Shown one piece after another: positions 39,573 to 49,617 of a stretch of DNA of 64,000 bases. This DNA comes from Veillonella parvula (lineage in GTDB: Bacteria > Bacillota > Negativicutes > Veillonellales > Veillonellaceae), in NCBI RefSeq assembly GCF_902810435.1, contig NZ_LR778174.1, positions 1,041,501-1,105,500 of the forward strand, given 5' to 3'. The notes below the pieces were generated by a model, which saw nothing but the letters and a program-made list of their open reading frames with translations, searched no databases and was not told where the DNA came from. The position numbers and the translations under genes were made by a program. The stretch's first letter is position 1. Each line of letters starts with the position of its first letter.

Positions 39573-40397
39573 TTATTTACGTTTTTTAGTTTTTACTGTT
39601 GGTTCTATAGCAACAAGTACCTTTTGATTTTTCTTTTCTAGATAGCCTAGATAGATGAATACACAGATACCGACAATGATAGCTATTAAACTCGTCATTT
39701 GAGCAGATTTTAGACCTAGCGTTACGTTTACGTAATCGCCACGTAAGAACTCTAAGAAAAAGCGAGCCGTAGAATAGAGAATAGCATATAGTACGAATAC
39801 CTGACCCTTAGCATGCTTAAAAGATCCAAATAATAGAAGGACTACAAAGATAAGAATATCGATTTGACCTTCCCATACTTCGGCAGGCCATAGTGGTTGA
39901 TTACCGTAGGTGCGGTAGGCAAGGGTACTTTCAGGATAGATAATACCATAATTACCGCCCGTAGGATGACCAAAAGCATCACCGTTTAAAAGGTTTGCCA
40001 TACGACCTACGGATTGCGCCAAAATCAATGCAGGGGCAAATAAATCGGCAAAAGCCCAAAAGTCAATCTTGTTTTTACGAAGATACCAATAGCCCGCAAT
40101 TGTGCCTAGTACTACGCCACCTTGAATGGCCATGCCTCCTTGCCAAACAAAGGGAATTTCCAATAAATGATTACCGTAATAATCCCAATCAAAGAAAAAG
40201 ACATCCCATAGGCGAGCACCGATGAGACCAGCTACGGCAACAGTAATGGAAAAGTCGATGATGTGTTCATGCCAACCGCGGCCATCCTTTTTCAATAGTA
40301 CATAGGCAACAGAGGCACCACAGATGATAGCCAAAGCTAACATGGTACCATAGGCTCTAATAGGGAAGTCCCCTATGAAAAATAAATATTGATGCAT
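39573..40397 (-). CDS. lgt: Prolipoprotein diacylglyceryl transferase
   Basis: A 274-residue inner-membrane enzyme that transfers diacylglycerol from phosphatidylglycerol to the lipobox cysteine of prolipoproteins. About seven membrane helices are visible. The Lgt signature GRMANLLNGDAFGHPTGG is complete, as is GARLWDVFF upstream and the C-terminal REFLRGDY-like motif (FFLEFLRGDY). Length is normal. An AAGGAG site precedes the ATG on the minus strand. It converges on trmFO and diverges from the GH18 gene. Confidence 0.96.
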   Translation of the reverse strand: MHQYLFFIGDFPIRAYGTMLALAIICGASVAYVLLKKDGRGWHEHIIDFSITVAVAGLIGARLWDVFFFDWDYYGNHLLEIPFVWQGGMAIQGGVVLGTIAGYWYLRKNKIDFWAFADLFAPALILAQSVGRMANLLNGDAFGHPTGGNYGIIYPESTLAYRTYGNQPLWPAEVWEGQIDILIFVVLLLFGSFKHAKGQVFVLYAILYSTARFFLEFLRGDYVNVTLGLKSAQMTSLIAIIVGICVFIYLGYLEKKNQKVLVAIEPTVKTKKRK

Positions 40398-40494
40398 ACA
40401 AAACTCCTTATGTGATAATTTTTATTAGTACATAGATTAAATTATAAATTACATATATCCTTCGTGCAAGAAAAGAGATGAACTATATATAATA

Positions 40495-40503
40495 TGGTAT
40501 AAT
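40495..40503 (+). promoter_or_regulatory. Extended -10 promoter for the GH18 gene
   Basis: TGGTATAAT with no clear -35. A small hairpin TCCCA-GTA-TGGGA (40522-40534) lies between it and the ribosome site. Confidence 0.45.
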
Positions 40504-40553
40504 ATAGAAATTGGTATTGTATCCCAGTATGGGACCTAGAATTAGGAGAGTAC

Positions 40554-42236
40554 ATGATTCGTAAATCTACTATTATAAAATCGTTAACAGCTTTAGTAAT
40601 GTCTGCTTTATCAAGTACATTCGTACATGCAGAGGTATTGGTTCCATTAGATCAATTTTTAGCCACTACTACACGTCATTACGAAGCAAATCAATATAAA
40701 ACAGCATATACCGTGTTTGTTCCACAAAGTGAATTACAAGGTGATAAAGTTGTTTTAAATCCTGCAGCTGTAGGTGAACCTGTTAAATTGCCCATTACTA
40801 AAAAAGATGGTCTATCCTATGTAGATATTGAGTCTGATCCAGCTATGCTAGGTGTTAGTTATACAAAAAATAATGGTCAACTTATTTTAGGCCCTGCACC
40901 AGAAGCATCTACGGTGAAAGCGCCTTATACATTGAAAACACCATTGGCTTGGGCTTTTGATCCATGGACAGCGGAGGGCGCTCCATATCAGGCAAAACTC
41001 AATACGAGTGGTGACAATATCATTTCTCCAAGTTGGTTTAAATTGCATAGCTTAGGTTTAGAAGCAAGTCCAAATATTAATATTGATTATGTGAAAGCGT
41101 ATAAGAATAAAGGCTATCACATTTGGCCGTTGATTACTAATCGGTTTGACTCTAATTTTACAAGTGGTATTTTGGCGGACCAATCGGTATGGAAGAAATA
41201 TGCTCATAATCTTGTTCAATATGCTTATATATATGGGTTTGATGGTTATAACTTTGACTTTGAAAACATCGATTATGCTGACCGCGATCGTTTAACAACA
41301 TTTGTATCATATTTGTCTAATCATTTACATCAATATAATATTAAAACTTCTATCGATGTGACCGGGTATTCTGATAGTCCAGAATGGTCATTAGTGTATA
41401 ACCGCAAAGCTTTGGCAGATACTGTCGACTATGTAGTTCTTATGGCATATGACGAAACTTGGGCTAAGAGTACTACTGCAGGTCCTGTTGCAAGTTATCC
41501 TTGGGTTCGTAGCCATACAGAAAGAATGCTCTCTGAAGTTCCTTCTCAAAAGCTAATATTAGGGGTACCATTCTATATGCGCTTATGGCATGATACAAAT
41601 GGTTATGCTAAGGGTGAAACACTGGCTATGAAAAATACAGGGAATTACTTTGCTAATTACAGAGATAAAATGACTTGGGACGATCGATTAAAGTTATACT
41701 ATTTATCTATTCCAACAGCTTCTGGTTCAGATCGTATTTGGTTTGAAGATAATACATCGTTAGGCTTAAAACTTGATCTGGTAAAAGAATTACACCTTGG
41801 TGGGTTTGCAGCATGGCGTAAAGGGTTTGAAGATATTTCTACGATTACTATGATTCAAGAAAAAGACTTAGGACGTGGTATTCCTAAATCTCCTACAGCA
41901 GTTGTTCCTGAACCTGTAGTTCAAGAAGCTAAACCATTAACAAAGCTTGAACAATACAAATTACGCTTAGAAGAAAAAGAAAAAGAAAAAGCAGCTAAAG
42001 CGGAAGCAAAACGGAAAGCTAAAGAAGAGAAAGAAGCTGCTAAACGCAAAGCAAAAGAAGAAGTTGAAAAAGTAAAAGCTGAGAAAAAACGCTTAGAAGA
42101 AGAGGCTAAAGCTAGAAAAGAACACAATAAACAAACTGTTAAAGAGCAAAATGATTTATATACTAGTCATAGTTCTGATCAAAATACAAGCCCTAAAAAT
42201 GATTTAATAAAAACTATTCAAGTCGTAAAACGCTAG
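40554..42236 (+). CDS. Secreted glycoside hydrolase family 18-type protein
   Basis: A 560-residue protein. Residues 1-26 are a signal peptide (cleavage after VHA). A small domain of about 100 residues follows, then a GH18 TIM barrel (about 120-430) with the catalytic motif DGYNFDFE (D230, D235, E237) and FAAWRKGFED near the end. The last 110 residues are a Lys/Glu/Ala-rich coiled coil. The barrel resembles the YaaH/YdhD type that cleaves N-acetylglucosamine-containing glycans such as peptidoglycan; that substrate is inference. Location would be periplasm or cell surface. AGGAGAG precedes the ATG. It is followed closely by leuS. Confidence 0.85.
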   Translation: MIRKSTIIKSLTALVMSALSSTFVHAEVLVPLDQFLATTTRHYEANQYKTAYTVFVPQSELQGDKVVLNPAAVGEPVKLPITKKDGLSYVDIESDPAMLGVSYTKNNGQLILGPAPEASTVKAPYTLKTPLAWAFDPWTAEGAPYQAKLNTSGDNIISPSWFKLHSLGLEASPNINIDYVKAYKNKGYHIWPLITNRFDSNFTSGILADQSVWKKYAHNLVQYAYIYGFDGYNFDFENIDYADRDRLTTFVSYLSNHLHQYNIKTSIDVTGYSDSPEWSLVYNRKALADTVDYVVLMAYDETWAKSTTAGPVASYPWVRSHTERMLSEVPSQKLILGVPFYMRLWHDTNGYAKGETLAMKNTGNYFANYRDKMTWDDRLKLYYLSIPTASGSDRIWFEDNTSLGLKLDLVKELHLGGFAAWRKGFEDISTITMIQEKDLGRGIPKSPTAVVPEPVVQEAKPLTKLEQYKLRLEEKEKEKAAKAEAKRKAKEEKEAAKRKAKEEVEKVKAEKKRLEEEAKARKEHNKQTVKEQNDLYTSHSSDQNTSPKNDLIKTIQVVKR

Positions 42237-42326
42237 TGTTTGACTGCTTTTACAGTACGTAGTAAAATAAAAATATTAATTATAAAATGGCAACCTATGA
42301 GGTTGACCATATGAGGAGGCCCCTAC

Positions 42327-44795
42327 ATGAACGAAAAGTATGTAGCCCAAGATATTGAAAAAAAGTGGCAACAGTATTGGGAAGATAACCATACATTTAA
42401 AACAGAATATGATGAATCTAAAGAAAAATACTATGTATTAGAAATGTTCCCGTACCCATCTGGTAACTTACACATGGGTCACGTGCGTAACTATTCCATC
42501 GGTGACGTAGTAGCTCGTTTCAAAAAAATGAAGGGCTTCAACGTGTTGCATCCAATGGGCTGGGACTCCTTTGGTATGCCTGCTGAAAATGCGGCTATCA
42601 AACATGGTATTGCACCTAAAACATGGACTCTTGATAATATCGAGAACATGAAATTACAACAAAAAGCTCTTGGTTTATCCTACGATTGGGACCGTGAAGT
42701 AGCGACTTGCAAAGAAGATTACTATAAATGGACTCAATGGTTCTTCCAACAATTTTATAAAAAAGGCTTAGCGTACAAAAAAGAAGCTAAAGTAAACTGG
42801 TGTGAAACTTGTCATACTGTATTGGCAAACGAACAAGTCATCGATGGTGCTTGCTGGCGCTGTGATAACCCAGTTGAGAAAAAAGACTTGTCTCAATGGT
42901 TCTTGCGCATCACTGAATATGCAGATCGCTTGTTAACTGATTTGGATACTCTTGATCACTGGCCACAACGCGTTAAATTGATGCAAAAGAATTGGATTGG
43001 CCGCTCAGAAGGTACGGAGTTTTCCTTTGAAGTACCGTCTATTAATGAACGTGTATCTGTGTATACGACCCGTGTAGATACAATTTATGGCGTAAGCTAT
43101 GTAGTACTGGCTCCTGAACATCCATATGTAGAACGCATTATTGAAAACGCTCCTAATAAAGCTGAATTAGAAGCTTTTATTACACGTATGCGGAATATGA
43201 GCGATATCGACCGTACATCTACAGAGGCACCTAAAGAAGGTATGTTCACAGGCTCTTATGCAGTAAACCCTATGTCTGGCGAACAAGTACCGGTTTGGAT
43301 TGCTAACTATGTATTAGTAGACTACGGTACAGGCGCTGTAATGGGTTCTCCTGCACATGATGAACGTGACTGGGAATTTGCTCATAAATACGATTTGCCA
43401 ATTAAACAGGTTGTAGCTTGTGAAGGCGAAGAATATAGCCTTGAAAAATGGCAAGAATGGTACCATGAAGATGGCATTCTAGTTAACTCTGGCGATTATA
43501 ACGGCCAAACATCTGCAGAGGCTCGTAAAAATATTACAGCTGCTCTTAATGAACGCGGTATTGGTGAAGGTAAAGTAAACTTCCGCCTTCGTGACTGGTT
43601 GATTTCTCGTCAACGTTACTGGGGCGTGCCAATTCCTGTAGTATATTGTGAAAAATGTGGTGAACAACTCGTTCCTGAAGAAGAGTTGCCAGTACGCTTG
43701 CCAGAGAATGTTAAATTTGAATCTGGTGCCGTATCTCCATTAGCTACATCTGAAAGCTTCCTAAATACTACATGTCCTAAGTGTGGTGGCCCTGCACGTC
43801 GTGAAACAGACACGATGGACACATTTATCGATTCCTCTTGGTACTTCTTGCGCTATACAGATGCTAAAAATGACCAAGCTTCATTCGATAAAAAAATTGC
43901 TAATTACTGGATGAATGTTGACCAATACATCGGCGGTATTGAACATGCTATCTTGCATTTATTGTACTCTCGATTCTTTGTGAAAGTTATTCACGATTTA
44001 GGCCTTATCGATGCAAATGAACCATTCCGTGGCTTGTTGACACAGGGTATGGTTCTTAAAGAAGGCAGTAAAATGTCTAAATCCAAAGGTAATGTAGTTT
44101 CTCCTGAAGAAATTATCAATACCTATGGTGCTGATACTGCTCGCTTGTTTATTCTATTCGCAGCGCCTGTAGATCGTGACCTTGATTGGTCTGACCAAGG
44201 TGTTGAAGGTTCCTATCGTTTCTTAGGCCGTGTATGGCGTATTGTTGATGCGTACAACGAAGAGGCTAAGAAAAATGTAACTGGTGATCTTACAAAAGAC
44301 GAATTCGGATTGCGTCGTGAATTACACCGTGTTATCAAAAAGGTTACGGAAGACTTAGATAATAATTTCAACTTTAATACAGCGATTTCTGCCATCATGG
44401 AACTTGTAAACGCTATGTATGCTCATAAGGATAAAGCAGAAACAATCAATAGTGCATTAGCTAATGAATTGACACATTCCTTATTGCTTCTTTTAGCGCC
44501 ATTTGTGCCTCATATTACAGAAGAATTGTGGCATGAATTGGGTGAAACTACATCCATTCACACAGAAAAATGGCCTGTATATGAAGAATCTGCTCTCGTT
44601 GTAGACGAAGTAGAAGTAGTCTTGCAAGTAAATGGTAAAGTTCGTGATAAACTTACTGTTTCCGTAAATATTACAAAAGAAGAATTAGAAACATTGGCCA
44701 AAGAATCTAGCCGTGTTCAAGAATTTATAGAAGGTAAGAATATCGTAAAAGTTATTTACGTACCTGGTAAACTTGTAAATATCGTTGTTAAATAA
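42327..44795 (+). CDS. leuS: Leucyl-tRNA synthetase
   Basis: An 822-residue class I synthetase. HIGH-type motif HMGH at 49-52 ([14 protein letters not shown]) and the KMSKS loop at 582-586 (KMSKSKGN) are intact. The CP1 editing domain at about 220-420 includes [19 protein letters not shown] and [13 protein letters not shown], and the C-terminal anticodon domain ends in the LeuS-specific [11 protein letters not shown] region. A zinc-like CETC/CWRC pair lies at about 160-180. Strong GAGGAGG site before the ATG. No T-box leader is seen; only a small CAACCT-ATG-AGGTTG hairpin precedes it. Confidence 0.97.
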   Translation: MNEKYVAQDIEKKWQQYWEDNHTFKTEYDESKEKYYVLEMFPYPSGNLHMGHVRNYSIGDVVARFKKMKGFNVLHPMGWDSFGMPAENAAIKHGIAPKTWTLDNIENMKLQQKALGLSYDWDREVATCKEDYYKWTQWFFQQFYKKGLAYKKEAKVNWCETCHTVLANEQVIDGACWRCDNPVEKKDLSQWFLRITEYADRLLTDLDTLDHWPQRVKLMQKNWIGRSEGTEFSFEVPSINERVSVYTTRVDTIYGVSYVVLAPEHPYVERIIENAPNKAELEAFITRMRNMSDIDRTSTEAPKEGMFTGSYAVNPMSGEQVPVWIANYVLVDYGTGAVMGSPAHDERDWEFAHKYDLPIKQVVACEGEEYSLEKWQEWYHEDGILVNSGDYNGQTSAEARKNITAALNERGIGEGKVNFRLRDWLISRQRYWGVPIPVVYCEKCGEQLVPEEELPVRLPENVKFESGAVSPLATSESFLNTTCPKCGGPARRETDTMDTFIDSSWYFLRYTDAKNDQASFDKKIANYWMNVDQYIGGIEHAILHLLYSRFFVKVIHDLGLIDANEPFRGLLTQGMVLKEGSKMSKSKGNVVSPEEIINTYGADTARLFILFAAPVDRDLDWSDQGVEGSYRFLGRVWRIVDAYNEEAKKNVTGDLTKDEFGLRRELHRVIKKVTEDLDNNFNFNTAISAIMELVNAMYAHKDKAETINSALANELTHSLLLLLAPFVPHITEELWHELGETTSIHTEKWPVYEESALVVDEVEVVLQVNGKVRDKLTVSVNITKEELETLAKESSRVQEFIEGKNIVKVIYVPGKLVNIVVK

Positions 44796-44820
44796 GGATA
44801 TTCTATTTGTTTAATATTGT

Positions 44821-44858
44821 AAGCCCCCAACTACATAGGTAGAAGGGGGCTTATTTTA
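44821..44858 (+). terminator. Terminator after leuS
   Basis: Stem AAGCCCCC / GGGGGCTT with an extended loop, followed by ATTTT. It ends 13 bases before the next gene. Confidence 0.65.
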
Positions 44859-44870
44859 AGTGAGGTAATT

Positions 44871-45350
44871 ATGGCAAAACGTAGCGATTATATTTCCTGG
44901 GATGAATACTTCATGGGTGTTGCCATTTTGGCAGCACAACGTTCTAAGGATCCAAATACACAAGTTGGTGCATGTATTGTTAGTAATGATAATAAAATCT
45001 TGTCCATTGGTTATAATGGTATGCCTTTGAATTGCAGTGATGATGATTTCACATGGGAACGTGATACAGCTGATGATAATAAATATTTCTATACTGTACA
45101 TAGCGAACTTAATGCAATCTTAAATTATCGTGGCGGTTCTCTAGAGGGCTCTAAAATATATGTAACGCTTTTTCCATGTAATGAATGTGCGAAAGCCATC
45201 ATTCAAAGTGGTATTAAAGCCGTTATCTATCGCGATGATCTCTATAAGGATACAAAAGAAGTAAAAGCATCCAAACGGATGTTGAAAACCGCAGGTGTAG
45301 ACATTATTGAATACAAATCTACAGGCCGCACATTGAATATTACATTGTGA
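44871..45350 (+). CDS. comEB: dCMP deaminase (ComEB-like)
   Basis: A 159-residue zinc deaminase converting dCMP to dUMP for thymidylate synthesis. The zinc site is H77-x-E79 in HSELNAI and C103-x2-C106 in PCNEC. The start ISWDEYFMGVAILAAQRSKDPNTQVGACIV is typical of the family. In Bacillus this gene lies inside the comE operon; here comEA and comEC follow about 1.5 kb downstream, separated by one reversed gene. The name comEB reflects homology, not a proven role in DNA uptake. TGAGGTAA lies before the ATG. Confidence 0.94.
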   Translation: MAKRSDYISWDEYFMGVAILAAQRSKDPNTQVGACIVSNDNKILSIGYNGMPLNCSDDDFTWERDTADDNKYFYTVHSELNAILNYRGGSLEGSKIYVTLFPCNECAKAIIQSGIKAVIYRDDLYKDTKEVKASKRMLKTAGVDIIEYKSTGRTLNITL

Positions 45351-45371
45351 TATAATAATTTTTTACCACTA

Positions 45372-45412
45372 ATAAGAACCCCTATATACAAGCGTATATA
45401 GGGGCTCTTTTA
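45372..45412 (+). terminator. Terminator after the dCMP deaminase gene
   Basis: CCCCTATATA / TATATAGGGG stem extended by AAGA / TCTT with a CAAGCG loop, then TTTTATAT. It lies between converging genes. Confidence 0.75.
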
Positions 45413-45510
45413 TATGTAGTTTTCTATTATAAATTGATATCAACCAGATCCGTTAGATTGAACGTACAGTTTTTACTATCATCCAATGTAGGATTACACT
45501 GTAGTCATGT

Positions 45511-46740
45511 TTATACTTGTAAACGGCCATCAATCATAATGTCTACTTCTTGGCCATCACGAGTGTAGCCTTTAATATTCATATGTTCATCACCAATCAT
45601 AAAGTCTACATGTGTTAAGGAGTAGTTAAGGCCACGTTCTTTTAATTCTTCTTCAGATAAACCATCACTATTTTTGAGGCATGTAGGATAAGATGCACCA
45701 ATCGCTAAATGGCAGGATGCATTTTCATCAAACAATGTTTCGTAGAAAATTTGGTTAGATTGGCTAATTGGGCTGAAGTGGTCCACCAAAGCAACTTCGC
45801 CGAGGTAGTGGGAGCCTTCATCGGTTTCTATTAACTCTTTTAATACTTCATAACCCTCTTTGGCAGTATAATCAACGATTTTACCTTCTTTGAAAGTAAA
45901 GGAGAAATCAGAAATAGTATTACCCTGGTAAATTAAAGGTTTTGTGCTGTATACAATACCATTAACACCATTATATTGGGGTGCGGAAAAAACTTCCTCT
46001 GTAGGAATATTGGCATTAAAAATAGTGCCATCCTTTGAAGATTCTTCACCACCTAGCCATATATGACCTTCTGGTAATTCTAATAAGAGGTCAGTACCAT
46101 TTTCACAAGTATAACGCAATGCCTTTAAGTCTAATTTATTCAATGCTTCACAGCGGTGACGCAATTTTGCCATGTGATGACGATATGTGTCTTTCGCTTC
46201 TACACCTTCAATGCGGCAAAGTTTTAATAGGGTAGCCCATAGTTGTTCAATTTTCTGTTCATCTGTACCTTCATAGCCAAGTAAATCTGCCCATAGAACC
46301 GTTGGTACAGAAGCAACGCACCATGTAACAGAGGAGTTCATAATCGCTGTATGGTAGAAGGATAAAGCTTTATTTAAGTTACGAGATTGTAGTGAAATAC
46401 GATTTGTTGGAATACCTTCTAACGCTTTTGGGTTCGCACTAATCAAAGATAAGAAAGCGGCCTTATCATCGATGTATTGCTTGTAGAATTCAGGAATCCA
46501 GTTAGCCGGTCTTTCTAATACAGATTCCTTAGCATGTAATAAACGTTGACGAGCGATTGGAGAACATCTCCAGTTGAGGACAACTTCTTTGGCACCTAAT
46601 TCATATGCTTCTTCTGTGACGATAACTGCAAAGTCTTTGTTTTCTACATCTACAGAAATAACAAGAGTTTGATCTTTTTGTAAATTTACGCCATATTTTA
46701 ACAAGGTATGTGCATATTTTTTTAATGTTTCTTGATTCAT
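45511..46740 (-). CDS. M29 family metallo-aminopeptidase
   Basis: A 409-residue aminopeptidase of the AmpS/PepS (thermophilic M29) group, a cytoplasmic cobalt or zinc enzyme that trims N-terminal residues from peptides. The start LKKYAHTLLKYGVNLQKDQTLVISV is typical, with metal-ligand regions LPEGHIWLGGEESSKDGTIFNANIPTEEVF, LGEVALVDHFSPI, and YSLTHVDFMIG near the C-terminal end. The ATG has AAGGAG on the minus strand. It points away from comEA and separates the comEB-like gene from comEA-comEC. Confidence 0.92.
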   Translation of the reverse strand: MNQETLKKYAHTLLKYGVNLQKDQTLVISVDVENKDFAVIVTEEAYELGAKEVVLNWRCSPIARQRLLHAKESVLERPANWIPEFYKQYIDDKAAFLSLISANPKALEGIPTNRISLQSRNLNKALSFYHTAIMNSSVTWCVASVPTVLWADLLGYEGTDEQKIEQLWATLLKLCRIEGVEAKDTYRHHMAKLRHRCEALNKLDLKALRYTCENGTDLLLELPEGHIWLGGEESSKDGTIFNANIPTEEVFSAPQYNGVNGIVYSTKPLIYQGNTISDFSFTFKEGKIVDYTAKEGYEVLKELIETDEGSHYLGEVALVDHFSPISQSNQIFYETLFDENASCHLAIGASYPTCLKNSDGLSEEELKERGLNYSLTHVDFMIGDEHMNIKGYTRDGQEVDIMIDGRLQV

Positions 46741-46767
46741 TGTATCTCCTTATATTCGACATCAATT

Positions 46768-46814
46768 ATGAAACTCCTGCTGGTGTGACCAATAGAGTCA
46801 ACAGTAGGAATTTA
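46768..46814. other. Inverted repeat in the aminopeptidase/comEA divergent region
   Basis: TCCTGCTG / CAGTAGGA with one G-U pair and a long loop, between two genes pointing apart. It may be a leader hairpin or an operator; no function is shown. Confidence 0.35.
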
Positions 46815-46851
46815 TTCTTTCATAGGGAAATCTTTTAGTAGGAGGTGCACT

Positions 46852-47421
46852 ATGAAAGTAAAATTGAAGCCATATATGACAATTATATTAATCCTATGTG
46901 TTTTAGTAGGAATTTATTTCCTATGGCCTATTATAACAGATGAAAGCGATTCTGTCTTAGTTGAAGGAGCAATAGATGGAAATTCTTCTATATCAACTGT
47001 TGAACAAATATCCAACAAACCTATAGCTTATATTACGGGCGCCGTAGTTTCACCTGGTTTATATGAGTTTGAAAGTAGTGCTACTGTAGGTGATGTAGTT
47101 CAGTTAGCAGGTGGGCTATTACCTTATGCTGATGTAGAATCAGTCAATATGGCAAAGTCGGTTAATGCGGGAGATCATATCCACATAGTATTTAACTTCC
47201 ACGGTAATCCAGAGGTTTTATTGCGCGGTAACAAAATTAATATCAATACAGCTTCTGCAAAAGATCTTGATGCATTACCAGGCATAGGACCCGCTATGGC
47301 AAAAAGAATTGAAGAGTATCGTTCACAAAAAGGACCCTTTACATCCGTTGAAGGTATCAAGGGGGTGAAGGGCATCGGTGATGGCGTATTTAAGAAGATT
47401 AAAGATAAAATTACAATCTAA
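46852..47421 (+). CDS. comEA: Competence protein ComEA (DNA receptor)
   Basis: A 189-residue protein with one N-terminal membrane helix (about 9-27), an SLBB domain (about 55-120; AYITGAVVSPGLYEF, VNMAKSVNAGDHIHI) and a C-terminal helix-hairpin-helix DNA-binding domain (NINTASAKDLDALPGIGPAMAKRI, about 128-189). It binds double-stranded DNA outside the inner membrane and passes it to ComEC. TAGGAGGT lies before the ATG. comEC begins inside its 3' end, 41 bases before the stop. Confidence 0.95.
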   Translation: MKVKLKPYMTIILILCVLVGIYFLWPIITDESDSVLVEGAIDGNSSISTVEQISNKPIAYITGAVVSPGLYEFESSATVGDVVQLAGGLLPYADVESVNMAKSVNAGDHIHIVFNFHGNPEVLLRGNKININTASAKDLDALPGIGPAMAKRIEEYRSQKGPFTSVEGIKGVKGIGDGVFKKIKDKITI

Positions 47422-49606
47422 ATTTAGGAATACAGAACGAGCGTTTGAGGAATCAATCTTCAATACTCAAGTATTAGTTAATACAAAGCCATTTATAACT
47501 TATAGCCAATGGGCACATACTATATTGGGATCTATAATAATTGGCACTATATTAGGATATGGTAAATATTATCCCGTACTTAGTCAAATGCATTATATTT
47601 TTGCGATTGCCTTAGCTATTATTGGTGTAACTGTTATTAAAATAATGCAATCTTATTGTAGGTGGCGTTTATATGCCAATTTATTAATATTAGTTTTTGC
47701 TGCAATGGGATTATCCTATTATCAAACAGACTTACGAATTATTAACTATAACAGCTATACATCTTTCTATTTACAGCAAGAAGGAGAATATTTTGGCACT
47801 GTCGTATCATATCCTGAATTAGTAACTATCGATAAACAGGAATATTACAAATATAATGTAGAGTTACATGGATTACATCCCTATAAAGATACTGCTAAAA
47901 ACGACTATATTAAGGCACAGGGTCGATTACAGATTTACTCAAAGGTATCTACTACAAAGTATTTAATACGGCTAGGGGATCAAGCAATAATTGAAGGTAC
48001 ACCAAAAAGTTTATTTCTCATCGAAGAGGAAGGACGCATTAATCTTAGAGGTAGATATATGAGCTCTAATACAAGAGGTCGAATCTATGATGGTGTATAT
48101 CGATCTGCTACTAATAAAGATTTACAAGCATTCCACTTTCAAGAAATATTTTCTGAAAAACTATATGGAAAAAGTTTATATTTATGTGGTCAAATACGAG
48201 AATCTATTGAAAAAAATATTGCTAGTAATCTAGATGGTCCACAAAAGGTATTAGCACAAGCCTTATGCTTGGGTGGTCATTATAGTGAGCTAGGGGAAGA
48301 GCGAATGAAAGATTTTGCTTATACGGGCCTCATCCATATTTTATCTATCTCTGGCTCACATATTGCACTGCTATTAGCCTTAATTTACGGTTTAGGAAGA
48401 CTCGTTAAATTACGGAAGCGCACATGCTTAATTTTAGGTATATTAGTAGCTTGTATATATTGCTGTATCGTTGGTGGAGATGCACCTGTTATACGTGCAA
48501 TGATGATGAGTATACTCATGTGCATGGCTTATGTAAAAGGACGATTATATCAAGCTAAACAGGCTTTATGTATATGCGCTATTCTATGTCTTGTATATGA
48601 TCCTTTTTCTTTGTTTGATGTAAGCTTTCAACTATCCTTTGGTGCAACCTATGGTTTACTTATATGGGGGAAGGTACTATATGAACGGATACAATGGCTA
48701 CCAAAATGGATTAAAACACCCCTTGTGTTATGTGTGTCAGCACAGTTGCTCATCTTGCCGCTACAGCTGTATTACTTTCACTATATTAGTATTGCTAGTT
48801 TGTTAGCAGCTTGCATAGTAGCACCTATATTAGATATATCCATCATTTTAATCTTTATAAGCACTGTTATTAGCTATGTAATGTCTATATCGTTTCTATG
48901 GTCTTTGATAGATGCACTATTACGCATATTGTTATATTTAAATCATGTCCTAGGGCGTAGTGGTAGTTTACTTTGGCTTGGTATGATGCATCTTTGTTGT
49001 GTTTATGTATATTATACTTTACTAGGTCTGTTTACGTACTTTTTGACACATAAGAAGGAGTATACTGTATATGTAGTGATGTCCTTATTATGCATGGTTG
49101 CAGCCTATGGTGTTTCATACTATGTGACTCATCATCACAAGAATACGTTAATCCATTATATTCCTATGAAACAGTGTAATGTGCTGCTGTGCATAGCACC
49201 AAACCATGAACAGGCATATTTGTTAATCGATGCACCAGATTATATTAAAACGATACCTAATGAAAGACAAATTAATCAAACTATTAGGGCATATGGCATG
49301 AATCCTAGAATGGTAAAAGTTAAGTACTTTCACAGTAACGGTTTGGCAAGGGTAATATATAAAAATGGTATTAACCAAATAGTCGTATATAATGGACAAA
49401 GTAGAGAAAAAAATCTAAAATTAAATGATAAGGCTAATGTTTTATTTATAACGAGTCGATTTAGTGTAATGCATGAAATTGATCGTATTTCACCGCGTAG
49501 TACGGTTTTGTTTAGTAGTCCTCATGGTGCTTTACGCGATGTTGATCCATCATCAGAACATATGTATATAATGGGATACAGCTTTATTAAAGATATCTAT
49601 CTGTGA
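47381..49606 (+). CDS. comEC: Competence protein ComEC/Rec2-like DNA channel
   Basis: A 741-residue membrane protein that would form the channel for single-stranded DNA. N-terminal membrane segments and an OB-like DUF4131 region (about 60-230) are followed by the competence domain with ILSISGSHIALLLALIYGL and ASLLAACIVAPIL (about 270-550). The last 190 residues follow the strand pattern of the usual beta-lactamase-like domain (VLLCIAPNHEQAYLLIDAP) but lack the HxHxDH metal motif, so this part is degenerate. Start ATG at 47381 (GAAGGG upstream) lies within comEA; GTG at 47378 is an alternative. Confidence 0.88.
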   Translation: MAYLRRLKIKLQSKFRNTERAFEESIFNTQVLVNTKPFITYSQWAHTILGSIIIGTILGYGKYYPVLSQMHYIFAIALAIIGVTVIKIMQSYCRWRLYANLLILVFAAMGLSYYQTDLRIINYNSYTSFYLQQEGEYFGTVVSYPELVTIDKQEYYKYNVELHGLHPYKDTAKNDYIKAQGRLQIYSKVSTTKYLIRLGDQAIIEGTPKSLFLIEEEGRINLRGRYMSSNTRGRIYDGVYRSATNKDLQAFHFQEIFSEKLYGKSLYLCGQIRESIEKNIASNLDGPQKVLAQALCLGGHYSELGEERMKDFAYTGLIHILSISGSHIALLLALIYGLGRLVKLRKRTCLILGILVACIYCCIVGGDAPVIRAMMMSILMCMAYVKGRLYQAKQALCICAILCLVYDPFSLFDVSFQLSFGATYGLLIWGKVLYERIQWLPKWIKTPLVLCVSAQLLILPLQLYYFHYISIASLLAACIVAPILDISIILIFISTVISYVMSISFLWSLIDALLRILLYLNHVLGRSGSLLWLGMMHLCCVYVYYTLLGLFTYFLTHKKEYTVYVVMSLLCMVAAYGVSYYVTHHHKNTLIHYIPMKQCNVLLCIAPNHEQAYLLIDAPDYIKTIPNERQINQTIRAYGMNPRMVKVKYFHSNGLARVIYKNGINQIVVYNGQSREKNLKLNDKANVLFITSRFSVMHEIDRISPRSTVLFSSPHGALRDVDPSSEHMYIMGYSFIKDIYL

Positions 49607-49617
49607 AAGGAGGGAAC

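Noticed and set aside
42237-42326. Possible T-box before leuS
   Set aside because: The gap is only 90 bases and has no T-box core sequence or terminator; only a small six-pair hairpin.
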